A stretch of 64,000 nucleotides of DNA from Deltaproteobacteria bacterium. Its GTDB lineage: Bacteria > Desulfobacterota > Binatia > UBA9968. Each line of letters begins with the position of its first letter. Position 1 is the stretch's first letter. Under the pieces are notes generated by a model, which worked only from the letters and a program-made list of their open reading frames with translations, was not told the origin of the DNA and searched no databases. Below are positions 31,957 through 41,446 of this stretch, piece by piece. A program made the position numbers and the translations under genes. The DNA is taken from assembly GCA_016874755.1 (NCBI GenBank), contig VGTH01000023.1, forward strand, positions 23,336 to 87,335. Reading direction: 5' to 3'.

Positions 31957-32571
31957 TCAGGAGTTCTTAAGACCGATCGTTTCCAAGGTATTGGCAACGT
32001 CTTCGCAGCGGTCAGTGGCCGATTCGAGGATTTCATAGATATCGAGCCATTTGATGACATCCATGGGTGTGCTGCCATTCTCAAAGAGGTGGCCAATGGC
32101 TTTGCGATAGATATCGTCGGCGGCATTTTCGAGCCGGTTGATCTCGATGCAGTACTCGTCGATATCGTCCAGCCGCGGCATATGGGACACCGCTTTCACC
32201 AGCTGCTCGGTGGCATTGACGATGGTGTCGGCTAACTCCTTGGCCTCTACGGTTGGTTTGTCGATGCGAAAGAGCACCATGCGGGACGCCGCCGCCTCGA
32301 TGGCGTCCATGACGTTGTCCAAAGCCGTGGTCAACGCGTGGATATCCTCGGCATCAATGGGCGTCAGAAAGGTCTGATTTAAACTGCGAATGGTGCGATG
32401 GGTGATGCGATCTCCCTCATGTTCGAGATCTTTGAGTTTTTTCCAAGAGTCCTGTGGGTTGTCGTACTTGTCGAGCATCTCCTTGAGGGCGCGCGCCCCT
32501 TCCAAGGCGTTTTGCGCTGACTGCTTGAACAGATCGAAGAATTTTCCCTTGTGCGGGACAAAATTGAACAT
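31957..32571 (-). CDS. DUF47/PhoU-like Pit accessory protein
   Basis: A 204-residue PhoU-like all-helical protein. The pattern MFNFVPHKGKFFDLFKQSAQNALEGA, then NPQDSWKKLKDLEHEGDRITHRTI with the conserved EHEGD motif, and ALTTALDNVMDAIEAAASRM matches DUF47. These proteins control PiT transporters and bind metals through acidic clusters. The gene starts 64 bases after a possible PhoB box (32635-32667) and precedes pit. Confidence 0.92.
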   Translation of the reverse strand: MFNFVPHKGKFFDLFKQSAQNALEGARALKEMLDKYDNPQDSWKKLKDLEHEGDRITHRTIRSLNQTFLTPIDAEDIHALTTALDNVMDAIEAAASRMVLFRIDKPTVEAKELADTIVNATEQLVKAVSHMPRLDDIDEYCIEINRLENAADDIYRKAIGHLFENGSTPMDVIKWLDIYEILESATDRCEDVANTLETIGLKNS

Positions 32572-32634
32572 GATTCGGCCTTACGCGAGAACTCGGAGGC
32601 CTGTAGATACCAACTCCCCAACGGGAATTCAAGG

Positions 32635-32667
32635 AAATGTTACAAGAATATTGCGAACTGGTTACAA
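32635..32667 (-). promoter_or_regulatory. Possible PhoB box upstream of the DUF47-pit operon
   Basis: Read on the minus strand, three 11-base units: TTGTAACCAGT, TCGCAATATTC and TTGTAACATTT. PhoB boxes are built from 11-base direct repeats of a CTGTCAT type. The first and third units are near-identical to each other and to the units before pstS. Confidence 0.6.
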
Positions 32668-32725
32668 CGATGGAGGCAGACCGACTCATACCGGCTTAAA
32701 GATGTAGTGAGGCAGAACAGATTTG

Positions 32726-34594
32726 CTAGGCGCGGAGTCCTTTGCCCTTGGGCGAGGCTTGGCGGTTGGTTGACGCGAGCTCATTGGCCGCGCCATTGAC
32801 CGCTGGGGTGCTCGGCAGCCTGACGGAGACCGTCGTTCCCTGGTTGACGACGCTGGCGATCTGCAACTCGCCTTTATGCGCCTGCACGATGTGCTTGACG
32901 ATTGCCAAGCCCAGACCTGTGCCGCCGATTTCGCGCGATCGCGCCTTATCGACGCGGTAAAACCGTTCGGTGAGCCGGGGCAAATGGTTCTCAGGGATGC
33001 CGACGCCGGTATCGGCCACCGCGATTTCGATGCCGCTGCCCTGGTTTTTCAGTTCGGCGGACCGGGCCGAAACGGTCACGCTGCCGCCCTGGGGTGTGTA
33101 TTTGATCGCGTTGTCGATCAAATTGATCAGCAGCTGCTGCAGCCGATCGGAGTCGCCGAAGATCGCCGGCAGCTCTGGCGCAATGTTCGTTTTGAGTTGC
33201 ACCTCGGCCTTTTTCGCCTTGTCCAAAACAACTTCAAGCACTCGGTGCACCAAAAGGCGCGCATCGAGCGCCGTTTGATGGAGCTGGACATTGCCCGACT
33301 CGAGATCGGAAAGCGTTAAGAGATCGTCCGTGAGTCGGCTCAAGCGGTCCGAGTGCCGTTCGACGATCGCCAAAAATTGCCGCGTATCCGCTGGATCGGC
33401 GGGCGGCGACTCGATCAACGTTTCGACGTAGCCGCGAATCGCCGTGAGCGGCGTTCGTAGCTCATGGGACACGTTGGCAACGAAATCGGCGCGCACGCGC
33501 TCGAGCCGTTTGAGCTCGGTGATATCGTGAAACACCAGGATGAAGCCGATGGTGTCGAGCTGCGCGTCGCGCAAATTGGTGCCGCTTACCCTGAACCAGC
33601 GCCCCTCATGAAATTCGAGATTGGTTTCGTAGCGGCTGTGGGTGAAATCGAACCGCAGCACGGCGCCGATGACTTCATGCATGGCGGGGTGGCGTGACAT
33701 CTCCATGAGCGAAAGTCCTTCACATACGGTGCCGCTGGGAATCTGAAATATCAGCCGCGCCTGTTCATTAAGCAGCAAAACCTTGCCGCGCAAATCGACC
33801 ACCAAGAGGCCTTCGTTCATGCAATGCAGGATGGCGTCGAGTTTTTCCTTCTCGCCGACCAGCTCGCCATGCGCGCTCTTCAAGCGGCGGCTCATGGAGC
33901 TCAATTGATCTTCGAGGGCGTTCAGCTCATCGTTGGCGCTTGTGGAAAATTCCCTTTGCGGAAAAGTTCCTTCGGAGATTTCTCCGGCAAAGGCGACCAG
34001 TGCTCGCAGGCGGCGGGCGGCCCGCGACGCAAACAGGTAAGCGAGCAGGAGACCGGCGGTTGAGACCAGCAGCAGGCCCAGCAGTAGCTGCGAGCGCAGC
34101 GTGCGAATGGCCTGGTCGATATCGGTCAGCGGGATGGCGACGCGGATGATCTGTTGGCGATGCTCCGCGCGCTGGCGAAAGGCACGATAGAACATGTCAT
34201 AGCCCACCGTTGAGCTATAGCGAATACTCGAGCCGGTGCCGCCGGCCAGCGCTTCGCGAATCTCCGGACGGCTTGCGTGATTTTCCATGGCGGCGGCCGG
34301 TTCGTCGGAATCGGCGAGCACGGTGCCGTCCGTGCCGACCACGGTAAGGCGGATCGCCAATTCTTTGCCGAGTTCCTTGGCCAGCCGGTCTAGTGCCGCG
34401 GGGTCGGCTCCAATAGGCAGAATGCGCGCGATCAGGCGCGCCCGTTGTTCGAGCGATTTGCCAACGGTGTCGGTGTAGAGGTGGCGCAGGTCGGATTGGG
34501 CGAGAAAGAAAAATCCAATAAACAGCAGTGCGACGACCGCCAGATAGCTCAGAAAAAACTTAGCGATCAGCGTGTTATTCCAGGGCTTTCTCAT
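32726..34594 (-). CDS. phoR: Phosphate regulon sensor kinase PhoR
   Basis: A 622-residue sensor kinase with two membrane segments (about residues 12-33 and 167-190) enclosing a periplasmic domain of about 130 residues. A HAMP-type region and a PAS domain follow (MNEGLLVVDLRGKVLLLNEQA), then the HisKA domain with VSHELRTPLTAIRG (His377), and HATPase boxes LINLIDNAIKYTP, VADTGVGIP and GGTGLGLAIVKHIV. The large periplasmic loop differs from E. coli PhoR, which has little periplasmic part, but is common in Bacillus- and deltaproteobacterial-type PhoR. It overlaps the phoB end by 20 bases, so both are coupled. Confidence 0.93.
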   Translation of the reverse strand: MRKPWNNTLIAKFFLSYLAVVALLFIGFFFLAQSDLRHLYTDTVGKSLEQRARLIARILPIGADPAALDRLAKELGKELAIRLTVVGTDGTVLADSDEPAAAMENHASRPEIREALAGGTGSSIRYSSTVGYDMFYRAFRQRAEHRQQIIRVAIPLTDIDQAIRTLRSQLLLGLLLVSTAGLLLAYLFASRAARRLRALVAFAGEISEGTFPQREFSTSANDELNALEDQLSSMSRRLKSAHGELVGEKEKLDAILHCMNEGLLVVDLRGKVLLLNEQARLIFQIPSGTVCEGLSLMEMSRHPAMHEVIGAVLRFDFTHSRYETNLEFHEGRWFRVSGTNLRDAQLDTIGFILVFHDITELKRLERVRADFVANVSHELRTPLTAIRGYVETLIESPPADPADTRQFLAIVERHSDRLSRLTDDLLTLSDLESGNVQLHQTALDARLLVHRVLEVVLDKAKKAEVQLKTNIAPELPAIFGDSDRLQQLLINLIDNAIKYTPQGGSVTVSARSAELKNQGSGIEIAVADTGVGIPENHLPRLTERFYRVDKARSREIGGTGLGLAIVKHIVQAHKGELQIASVVNQGTTVSVRLPSTPAVNGAANELASTNRQASPKGKGLRA

Positions 34595-35285
34595 CGAACT
34601 TGTAGCCGACGCCGCGCAGCGTCAGAATCCACCTCGGATGGCTGTCGTCCTTTTCGATTGCTTTGCGCAGGCGACGAATATGCACGTCCACGGTGCGCGG
34701 TGTCACGAAGGTATCGCCGCCCCAGACCCGGTCGAGCAATTGGTCGCGGTTTAACACGCGATTGGGGTTTTGCACAAGAAAACGCAGCAACTCAAATTCT
34801 TTCAGGGTCAGCTTGACCGCTCTTCCCGCCACCGACACATCGTAGGTGCTAAAATCGATCTTCAAGGCTCCCTTTTGGTAGGTCGGAGCCGCCGTCTCGG
34901 CCGTGGGCGCAGTCGAGCGCCGCAAGAGCGCGCGCACGCGCGCCACCATCTCACGCGGGCTGAAGGGCTTGGCGAGATAATCGTCGGCGCCGATTTCCAA
35001 GCCGATGACACGATCGGCTTCAGCGGCTTTGGCGGTGAGCATCAAGATCGGCACTCGTGCGGTGGCCGCTCGCTCACGCAGCTGTTTGCAGACTTCCAGT
35101 CCGGACAAACCCGGCAACATGAGGTCGAGGATGATCAAATCGGGGCGCTGGGTTTGCGCGGCCTTGAGCGCCTTCTCACCATCTTCGCTTTCCAGAACTT
35201 TGAAGCGCTCCTGTGCCAGGTGGTAATGCACCAGCTTGCGGATATCGGGCTCGTCTTCGACCACCAGGATGACCGGGCTGGGCAT
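34575..35285 (-). CDS. phoB: Phosphate regulon response regulator PhoB
   Basis: A 236-residue OmpR-class regulator. The receiver domain shows VEDEPDIRKLV and DLIILDLMLPGLSG with the phospho-acceptor Asp near residue 48, and MLTAKA plus GADDYLAKPF. The C-terminal winged helix has LTLKEFELLRFLVQNPNRVLNRDQLLDRVWG and RTVDVHIRRLRKAI. The ATG at 35285 is chosen; a TTG at 35300 overlaps the phoU stop and would add five residues. Operon position between phoU and phoR fixes the identity. Confidence 0.94.
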   Translation of the reverse strand: MPSPVILVVEDEPDIRKLVHYHLAQERFKVLESEDGEKALKAAQTQRPDLIILDLMLPGLSGLEVCKQLRERAATARVPILMLTAKAAEADRVIGLEIGADDYLAKPFSPREMVARVRALLRRSTAPTAETAAPTYQKGALKIDFSTYDVSVAGRAVKLTLKEFELLRFLVQNPNRVLNRDQLLDRVWGGDTFVTPRTVDVHIRRLRKAIEKDDSHPRWILTLRGVGYKFDEKALE

Positions 35286-35296
35286 GATCGAACGAC

Positions 35297-35983
35297 TCAA
35301 ACCGTCGGCGGCAGGTCCTTGACGTGGCGGATGCTTTTGCCTTTGACCATGAAGACCACCAGCTCGGCGATGTTCGTGGCGTGATCGGCGATGCGCTCCA
35401 AATATTTGGAGACCGAGGTGATCTTGACCGCGCGGTTGATGGTTTGCGGATCGGACATCATGAAGCTGATCACCTCACGGAAGATTTGCGCATTTAGTTG
35501 ATCGACCTGGTCGTCGTCTTTGCAAACCTTGAGCGCCAGCTCGGTGTCCTCGCGCACGAAGGCATCGAGGCTCTCGCGAATCATCCGCTCCGAGATCTGC
35601 GCCATGCGCGGGATGTCGATATAGGGCTTTAACTGCGGCTCTTGATTGAGCTCTAGAGTGCGCTCGCAAATATTGACCGCCATGTCGCCGATGCGCTCCA
35701 GGTCGGTGGTGATCTTCAGCCCGGTCGTAATGAAGCGCAGGTCGCGGCCCGCCGGCTGATGCAGCGCCAGCATGCGAATGCACAACTCATCGATGTTAAC
35801 GTCGAGCCGGTTGACTTCGTGATCGCGCTCGATGATGATTTTCGCGAGGTCGGAGTCGCGCTCGACCAGCGACCTGATCGCCTTCTGAATCTGGTCTTCG
35901 ACCAGGCCGCCCATGTAGAGAATATCTTCGCGCAGCTTTTTTAGATCTTCTTCGTACTTTTTATCAGTGTGCTCGGCACGCAT
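35297..35983 (-). CDS. phoU: Phosphate transport regulator PhoU
   Basis: A 228-residue PhoU with the tandem three-helix repeats. Motifs seen are LREDILYMGGLVEDQIQKAI, RDHEVNRLDVNIDELCIRMLALHQP, RDLRFITTGLKITTDLERIGDMAVNIC and the second-repeat DDDQVDQLN and KYLERIADHATNIAE, including metal-binding acidic clusters. It silences PhoR when the Pst transporter is saturated. GGAGGATG precedes the ATG; pstB ends 14 bases upstream. Confidence 0.95.
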   Translation of the reverse strand: MRAEHTDKKYEEDLKKLREDILYMGGLVEDQIQKAIRSLVERDSDLAKIIIERDHEVNRLDVNIDELCIRMLALHQPAGRDLRFITTGLKITTDLERIGDMAVNICERTLELNQEPQLKPYIDIPRMAQISERMIRESLDAFVREDTELALKVCKDDDQVDQLNAQIFREVISFMMSDPQTINRAVKITSVSKYLERIADHATNIAELVVFMVKGKSIRHVKDLPPTV

Positions 35984-35996
35984 TGGACATCCTCCA

Positions 35997-36842
35997 TTAT
36001 CCGAAACGCCCGGTGATATAGTCTTCGGTCTGGCGCTTGTCGGGGTTGGTGAAAAGTTTGCCGGTCTCGCCGAACTCGATCAACTCGCCGAGATAGAAAA
36101 ACGCCGTATAGTCAGCGCAGCGCGCCGCTTGCTGCATATTGTGCGTGACGATGACGATCGTAAAGGTCTCTTTGAGCTCATGAATGAGCTCTTCGATGCG
36201 CGCCGTTGAAATCGGATCGAGGGCCGAGCAGGGTTCGTCCATCAATAGCACGTCGGGCTCCACGGCCAGGGCCCTGGCGATGCATAAGCGCTGCTGCTGG
36301 CCGCCTGACAGTTCGGCGGCGCTCTTGTGCAAGCTGTCCTTTACTTCGTCCCACAGCGCGGCGCGCCGCAGGTTGCGCTCGACGACTTCGTCGAGCAGGC
36401 GGCGGTCTTTGATGCCGACGATGCGCAGGCCGTAGACGACGTTTTCGTAGATACTTTTGGGAAACGGGTTCCACTTCTGAAATATCATACCGACCCGACG
36501 GCGGAGTTGAATCACATCGGTGGCGGGGGCGTATATGTCTTGGCCTTCGAGCCTGATCTGGCCGCTGATGCGCGTGCCCAACACCAGATCGTTCATGCGG
36601 TTCAAACAGCGCAGCAGCGTGGTCTTACCGCATCCTGAAGGTCCGATGAACGCGGTGGCTTTTTTGGGCTGAATCTCGACATTGATCGATTTCAGAGCGT
36701 GCTTCCCGCCATAAAAAAAGTCGACGTTCTCGACGTTAATAATCGGTGTGGCGGCCGCCGCGAGGGTTTGCGTGCCCATTGTGCTGAGTTCTGTTGCCGG
36801 CATTTCGCGTCTTTCTGAATCGCTTTGCATCTCTAGGGCCAT
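35997..36842 (-). CDS. pstB: Phosphate ABC transporter ATP-binding protein PstB
   Basis: About 281 residues from the ATG at 36842, which has a GGAG site; earlier in-frame starts at 36869 and 36920 would add residues overlapping or abutting pstA. The ATPase shows [17 protein letters not shown], the Q-loop region [10 protein letters not shown], the signature [16 protein letters not shown] and Walker [14 protein letters not shown] with the switch His in VTHNMQQA. The N-terminal 45 residues are longer than in E. coli PstB (257 residues). PstB drives phosphate import and takes part in PhoR signalling. Confidence 0.94.
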   Translation of the reverse strand: MALEMQSDSERREMPATELSTMGTQTLAAAATPIINVENVDFFYGGKHALKSINVEIQPKKATAFIGPSGCGKTTLLRCLNRMNDLVLGTRISGQIRLEGQDIYAPATDVIQLRRRVGMIFQKWNPFPKSIYENVVYGLRIVGIKDRRLLDEVVERNLRRAALWDEVKDSLHKSAAELSGGQQQRLCIARALAVEPDVLLMDEPCSALDPISTARIEELIHELKETFTIVIVTHNMQQAARCADYTAFFYLGELIEFGETGKLFTNPDKRQTEDYITGRFG

Positions 36843-36880
36843 CTTATCTCCGGCGCTCCTGATTTTCATCCGGGTTCTTT

Positions 36881-37798
36881 CTACCACTTGATGCGCTTGC
36901 GGAAACGATAGCGCAGCCAAATCGCGACGGCGTTAATCGCCAGGGTCATCGCCATCAGCACAAGTCCGGTGGCGGCGGCATTCCAATGAAACTCTTCCTG
37001 GGGCCGCGACACCCAGTTGAACATTTGAATTGGCATCACGGTGAAGGGCGAGAAGAGCCACCCGAAGGAGATGAACGGAAACTCCGACGTGAACGGCGGG
37101 TCGGGGAGAAAGGCGATGAACGTCAACGCGCCGATGGTGATGAGCGGCGCAGTCTCGCCGATGGCGCGCGACAGCGCGATGATCACACCGGTCAAAATAC
37201 CGCCGGTGGAGTAGGGCAGCACGTGATCTTTGACCATCTGCCATTTGGTCGCGCCCAGGGCTAAGGCCGCTTCGCGCATGCTTTGCGGCACCGCGCGAAT
37301 CGCTTCGCGGGTGGCGACGATGACGATCGGTAGGATCAAGAGCGCCAAAGTCAGCCCGGCGGTGAGCACGCTTTGGCCGAGCTGGAGCTGGTAGACGAAT
37401 AGCCCAAGCGCCATCAGGCCGTAGACAATCGACGGCACGCCGGCCAAGTTGGCAATGTTGATCTCGATCAACGCGGTGAGCCAGTTTTTCGGTGCGTACT
37501 CTTCCAGATAGACACCGGCGGCGATGCCCAGCGGCACGGCGGTCAGGGCCGTGACCAACATGACCAACAGCGTTCCGACCCAGGCTGAGAGGATGCCGGC
37601 GCGCGCCGCAAAACGCGAGGGAAACGATGCGAAGAATTGCCAACTGAGCCGGCCCAGGCCGTCGTAGGCGAGGTCGAAAATCAGCGCACCCAGCGTCATG
37701 ATGCCGATAAATGTGGCGACTAGGCCGCCGAGGACAAACAGCTTGTCGATGCGCTGGTTGCGCGCAATTGCCGCTTGGAGATCGTTGGGTGCTGCCAT
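36881..37798 (-). CDS. pstA: Phosphate ABC transporter permease PstA
   Basis: A 305-residue permease with six membrane segments. The EAA-type loop is seen as [24 protein letters not shown], preceded by [14 protein letters not shown], and the C-terminal [14 protein letters not shown] region is typical of PstA. The start overlaps the pstC stop by one base (TGATG). It pairs with PstC to form the channel. A 38-base leader separates it from pstB. Confidence 0.95.
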   Translation of the reverse strand: MAAPNDLQAAIARNQRIDKLFVLGGLVATFIGIMTLGALIFDLAYDGLGRLSWQFFASFPSRFAARAGILSAWVGTLLVMLVTALTAVPLGIAAGVYLEEYAPKNWLTALIEINIANLAGVPSIVYGLMALGLFVYQLQLGQSVLTAGLTLALLILPIVIVATREAIRAVPQSMREAALALGATKWQMVKDHVLPYSTGGILTGVIIALSRAIGETAPLITIGALTFIAFLPDPPFTSEFPFISFGWLFSPFTVMPIQMFNWVSRPQEEFHWNAAATGLVLMAMTLAINAVAIWLRYRFRKRIKW

Positions 37799-38748
37799 CA
37801 GTAGATTTCCCTGAATCTTTTGCGCAACAAGTGGCCGCCGATGTTAAACACCAACGTCATCACCATTAACGTCAAGCCCGCGGCAAAGATGCTTTGATAC
37901 GCGATGCTGCCGTGCGGTAGGTCGCCCAGACTGACTTGAACGATGTAGGCGGTGATGGTGGCGGCGCCATCAGCCGGGTTTAACGTCAGATTCGGTTGCG
38001 TGCCGGCGGCAAGGGCCACGATCATGGTTTCACCGACGGCGCGGGAAAACCCCAAGACGTAGGCGGATGCGATGCCGGAAAACGCCGCCGGGATCAACAC
38101 CCGCAGCCCGGTTTGCAGCCGGGTTGCGCCCATGGCGTAGGAGCCCTCGCGGATATGCACCGGCACGGCGCGCATGGCGTCTTCGCTGAGCGAGCTGACG
38201 TAAGGGATAATCATGATGCCGATCACCATGCCCGCGCTGAGCATGTTAAAGCCGGGCAAGTCGGGCAGCAGCTTTTGCAGCAGCGGGGTGACAAACAGCA
38301 GGGCGAAGTAGCCGAACACCACCGTCGGCACCGCGCTCAGCAATTCCAGGGTCGGTTTGAGAATTTCGCGCACCCGATTGCTGGCGTACTCGCTTAAATA
38401 GATGGCGATGGTCGTGCCGAGCGGCAGCGAGACCAACAGCGCCACTAAAGAAGTTACCAGAGTGCCGGTCACCAGCGGCATGATGCCGTAGTGGGGATCG
38501 GCGAAAAGCACCGTCCACTGGGTGTCGGTGAGAAAATCGATGAGCGACACTTGCTTGAAAAATGCCACCGACTCGTGGAGCAAGATGCCGACGATGCCTG
38601 CGGTAATGGCAATCGATGACAGCGCGGCCACGAACAGAAAAAATTCGATAAAGCGTTCTTTGAATTTCTGCCCGCTACGCGCGGCGGCGACGCCTTTGAG
38701 TCTTGCGGTCACGGCGGTGCTGGCAGTGGGGCGATCGGGCGCGTTCAT
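37798..38748 (-). CDS. pstC: Phosphate ABC transporter permease PstC
   Basis: A 316-residue permease with six membrane segments. Diagnostic stretches are VPTVVFGYFALLFVTPLLQ, ALPDLPGF-like KLLPDLPGFNMLSAG, the EAA loop HIREGSYAMGATRLQTGLRVLIP and GFSRAVGETMIVALAAG. The ATG at 38748 has no Shine-Dalgarno-like sequence upstream; an inserted MITE-like element (38760-39024) ends 11 bases before it, so the native leader is probably lost. Confidence 0.95.
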   Translation of the reverse strand: MNAPDRPTASTAVTARLKGVAAARSGQKFKERFIEFFLFVAALSSIAITAGIVGILLHESVAFFKQVSLIDFLTDTQWTVLFADPHYGIMPLVTGTLVTSLVALLVSLPLGTTIAIYLSEYASNRVREILKPTLELLSAVPTVVFGYFALLFVTPLLQKLLPDLPGFNMLSAGMVIGIMIIPYVSSLSEDAMRAVPVHIREGSYAMGATRLQTGLRVLIPAAFSGIASAYVLGFSRAVGETMIVALAAGTQPNLTLNPADGAATITAYIVQVSLGDLPHGSIAYQSIFAAGLTLMVMTLVFNIGGHLLRKRFREIY

Positions 38749-38759
38749 GGGGTGCGTAG

Positions 38760-39024
38760 CTAGCCCGGATTATTCATCGCTGCGGCGCGATCGAAGTGAA
38801 ACTCTTCCGCAGCGAAGGCAACAGATATCCGCTTCGACGCCGCCTTGTAGGGGGGCGACCGGCGGTCGCCCTGCTCTGCGAATCGCAGTGGAAAGGTCGA
38901 AGCGATGCCCAGCATCGGCGAATCAAACCGAACGATTTGCGCTGATGCCTTCGCTCCTCCAGAGTTCCACTTGGATCGACACAGTGTCATGGGTTTTCCC
39001 GGTCGCATGAATAATTCGGGCTAG
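38760..39024. mobile_element. MITE-like element between pstS and pstC
   Basis: Terminal inverted repeats CTAGCCCGGATTATTCAT (38760-38777) and ATGAATAATTCGGGCTAG (39007-39024) agree at 17 of 18 positions. The 265-base element carries a nested hairpin TCGCTGCGG/CCGCAGCGA at 38777-38816 and a GGGGCGACCGGCGGTCGCCC palindrome near 38851-38871. No transposase is encoded. It sits inside the pst operon. Confidence 0.8.
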
Positions 39025-39027
39025 GAT

Positions 39028-40011
39028 CTAGAACTTGGCTTCTCGCTTCATCAGATCTTCGATCTTGACGCCGACCTCGGCGCTGCCGCCGAAGACGGTG
39101 CCGGTCTTGCCCTTCTGCAGATGTTCCAGACCCAGAGTATAGGCATTGGCCGGCAGCGCGACATATTTCACTTCTTTGACTAGTTTGCTGGCGTTTTTCA
39201 GGAAGAACTCGACGAAATCTTTCACGTAGGTTCTGGCCAACGACTTTTTGCTGACATAGATGAAAACCGGCCGGGAGAGCGGCTGATAAGTGCCGTCTTC
39301 GACGGTCTTGGCTGAAGGCATCACTGCGCCTTTGCCACCATCCACGGCAACCGCTTTCAGCTTCTTTTGATTCTCGATGTAGTAGGCATAGCCGAAATAA
39401 CCGAGGGCGTTGCGGTCGTTGGCGATGCCCTGGACCAACACGTTGTCGTCTTCGCTGGCGGTGAAATCGCCGCGGCTCGATTTGGCCTTGCCGATCACGG
39501 CTTCGGTGAAGTAGTCAAAAGTTCCCGAGTCAGCGCCGGGGCCGAACAGCTTCAATGGATTGTTCGGCCAATCCGGTCGTATCTGGTTCCAGGTCGTTAC
39601 CTTGCCCTGAGCGCCGGGCTGCCACATGTTTTTTAGGTCCGCTATGGAAACCGATTTCACCCAGTCGTTTTTGAGATTCACCATCACCGTGAGAGCATCG
39701 TAAGCGATCGGTAGCTCGAAAAATTCCACGCCGGTCTTTTTGCACGCCTCGACTTCCTGTTTGAGGATGGGCCGCGAAGCATTGCTCACGGCGATTTCGC
39801 CGCGGCAAAATTTCTTGAAGCCGCCGCCGGTGCCGGCGATGCCAACGGTGACTCGCACCTTGCCCTTCTTGGATATCTGAAACTCCTCTGCGACCGCCTC
39901 TATAATCGGAAAAACCGTGCTCGACCCATCGATTTGCACTACCTGGGCTTGCCCCTGTGCGCCCCAGCTGAGTCCGGCGAGCAGCCCCAACGCCAGCACC
40001 GCTTGCTTCAT
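39028..40011 (-). CDS. pstS: Phosphate ABC transporter substrate-binding protein PstS
   Basis: A 327-residue periplasmic binding protein from the ATG at 40011, with AAGGAG at a normal distance; a longer frame is unsupported. The signal peptide MKQAVLALGLLAGLSWGAQGQA is followed by VVQIDGSSTVFPIIEAVAEEF (phosphate loop), GGGFKKFCRGEIAVSNASRPI and FGPGADSGTFDYFTEAVIGK, all typical of PstS. It is the first gene of the pstSCAB-phoU-phoB-phoR operon and lies 32-53 bases downstream of a possible PhoB box. Confidence 0.95.
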   Translation of the reverse strand: MKQAVLALGLLAGLSWGAQGQAQVVQIDGSSTVFPIIEAVAEEFQISKKGKVRVTVGIAGTGGGFKKFCRGEIAVSNASRPILKQEVEACKKTGVEFFELPIAYDALTVMVNLKNDWVKSVSIADLKNMWQPGAQGKVTTWNQIRPDWPNNPLKLFGPGADSGTFDYFTEAVIGKAKSSRGDFTASEDDNVLVQGIANDRNALGYFGYAYYIENQKKLKAVAVDGGKGAVMPSAKTVEDGTYQPLSRPVFIYVSKKSLARTYVKDFVEFFLKNASKLVKEVKYVALPANAYTLGLEHLQKGKTGTVFGGSAEVGVKIEDLMKREAKF

Positions 40012-40042
40012 GTGATTCTCCTTAACAGACAAACTAAGCGCC

Positions 40043-40064
40043 CTTTGTTACGGCAATGTTACAG
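40043..40064 (-). promoter_or_regulatory. Possible PhoB box upstream of pstS
   Basis: On the minus strand, two 11-base units: CTGTAACATTG and CCGTAACAAAG, a direct repeat with the spacing of PhoB half-sites (consensus CTGTCAT). It lies 32-53 bases upstream of the pstS start. Confidence 0.65.
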
Positions 40065-40138
40065 AATGATTAAACCTGGGTGAACGGTTGACGCGGCGTT
40101 CACAGCGCGGGGAAATCTTGCCGCGGCTTGACAGCGGC

Positions 40139-41446
40139 TTAGAATCGTTCGGCGGGTCTGCGCCGTGCGGCGGCAGGTTGGCGCAGCCCGGCATAAAAAA
40201 TCGCCGCGAGGACGAAACAGGCGATCAAACCGGTCATCATCGGAGCGTAACTTTGATGGCGATCGTAAACCGCGCCGGCGATGACCGGTCCGACCGCCGC
40301 ACCCCAGAGATAAAACGCGCTCATGGTGCCGCGAATGGTGCCGAAGTGTTTGCGGCCGAAGAAATCGCCAACCGTGGCCCAGCCCACCGGAAAGATCGAT
40401 TCGACGACCGTAAACAATATGACGAAGAGCCACAGCGTCCATTCCGCCTGGCCGTAGGCCAATAGTAGAAGCGAGCCGACGCCGACCACCATGCTGCAGG
40501 CCATCAAGCGCGGTTTGTTCATGCGATCGGCGAGCCAGCCGAGCAGTAGGTGGGTTGGCAGGCTGACCAAAGCCATGGTCGCCAGCAGTGTGGCAGCGCG
40601 CGGCTGGCTTAAACCTTTCCAAACCATGATCGGGATGAAGTGCACCGTGATCGTATTGAACGCCGCCACGCGGCCGATGGTCGCCAGGATCATCAGCCAA
40701 AACGCCGAAGTCTTCATTGCCTCGCGCAGTGTGAACTCGGCTTCTTCCCAGGGGCTTGCTGATGAATGCGTTGAATGACCGACGGGCTCACTGGACGGCG
40801 TCGTGCGAGTTGGTTCGTCGCCATCACCGTCGGGGCGCAGCCCCATGCTTTCGGGCGAGCGGCGCACCGGCAGCGCCAGCGGGATGCCGATGAGAATTAA
40901 GCCGAGGCCGGCAGCGAAAGCACCGTAGCGCCAGCCATAGTTGTAGACCAAGTAAGACAGCACCGGCGTGATCAGCGTGCCGCCGATGCCAATCGACGAG
41001 CTGACCAACGTCATGGCGAGAGCGCGCTTACGGATAAACCAGGTGTTGGCCAGCACCATCGGCGAGTGCATGAAGCCCGCTGAAAAGGCGAGCGAAATCA
41101 CGCCGAGATAAACGACCAATAGCGCTGCGTAGCTATTGACCCCGGCGAGCATCATATAACCAACACCGGAAAGCAGCATCGCCGCCATCATCAGCGGCCG
41201 CGGGCCGAAGCGATCGATCAGATAGCCCGCGAACGGCCCCTCGATGGCGCCCTCGGCGCGCGCCAAGGAGAAAACTAACGAGGTCGCCGCGCGGCTCAGG
41301 CCGAGCTCCTGAGACATCGGCAGGAAAAAAACCGTGAAGCCGTACAGATGAAAGCCGCCGCCGAGGAGCCGCACGGCGCAGCCCACGGCGACCATGTGCC
41401 AGCCGTAATAAACCCCGGCGAGTTGTCTGCGGACGGCTTCGATCAA
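40139..41446 (-). CDS. MFS transporter (monocarboxylate or oxalate/formate-type)
   Basis: A 435-residue transporter with twelve hydrophobic segments. The first half shows GWHMVAVGCAVRLLGGG, LVFSLARAEGAIEGPFAGYLIDRFGPRPL (the loop 2-3 motif), while the centre has a hydrophilic loop at about residues 205-235. Such proteins move carboxylates by proton symport or exchange. The frame opens with a TTG that overlaps the peptidase stop (TTGA at 41443-41446), so translation is coupled to the upstream M20 peptidase. It may import the substrate, or export the product, of that peptidase. Confidence 0.85.
   Translation of the reverse strand: MIEAVRRQLAGVYYGWHMVAVGCAVRLLGGGFHLYGFTVFFLPMSQELGLSRAATSLVFSLARAEGAIEGPFAGYLIDRFGPRPLMMAAMLLSGVGYMMLAGVNSYAALLVVYLGVISLAFSAGFMHSPMVLANTWFIRKRALAMTLVSSSIGIGGTLITPVLSYLVYNYGWRYGAFAAGLGLILIGIPLALPVRRSPESMGLRPDGDGDEPTRTTPSSEPVGHSTHSSASPWEEAEFTLREAMKTSAFWLMILATIGRVAAFNTITVHFIPIMVWKGLSQPRAATLLATMALVSLPTHLLLGWLADRMNKPRLMACSMVVGVGSLLLLAYGQAEWTLWLFVILFTVVESIFPVGWATVGDFFGRKHFGTIRGTMSAFYLWGAAVGPVIAGAVYDRHQSYAPMMTGLIACFVLAAIFYAGLRQPAAARRRPAERF

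Noticed and set aside
35286..35300. TTG start for phoB
   Set aside because: It overlaps the phoU stop and lacks a well-placed ribosome-binding site; the ATG at 35285 gives the usual start of the family.
36933..37643. A 236-codon frame within pstA on the same strand in another phase
   Set aside because: PstA has its EAA loop and the expected length in the chosen frame; the alternative is rich in Arg and His and has no membrane pattern.
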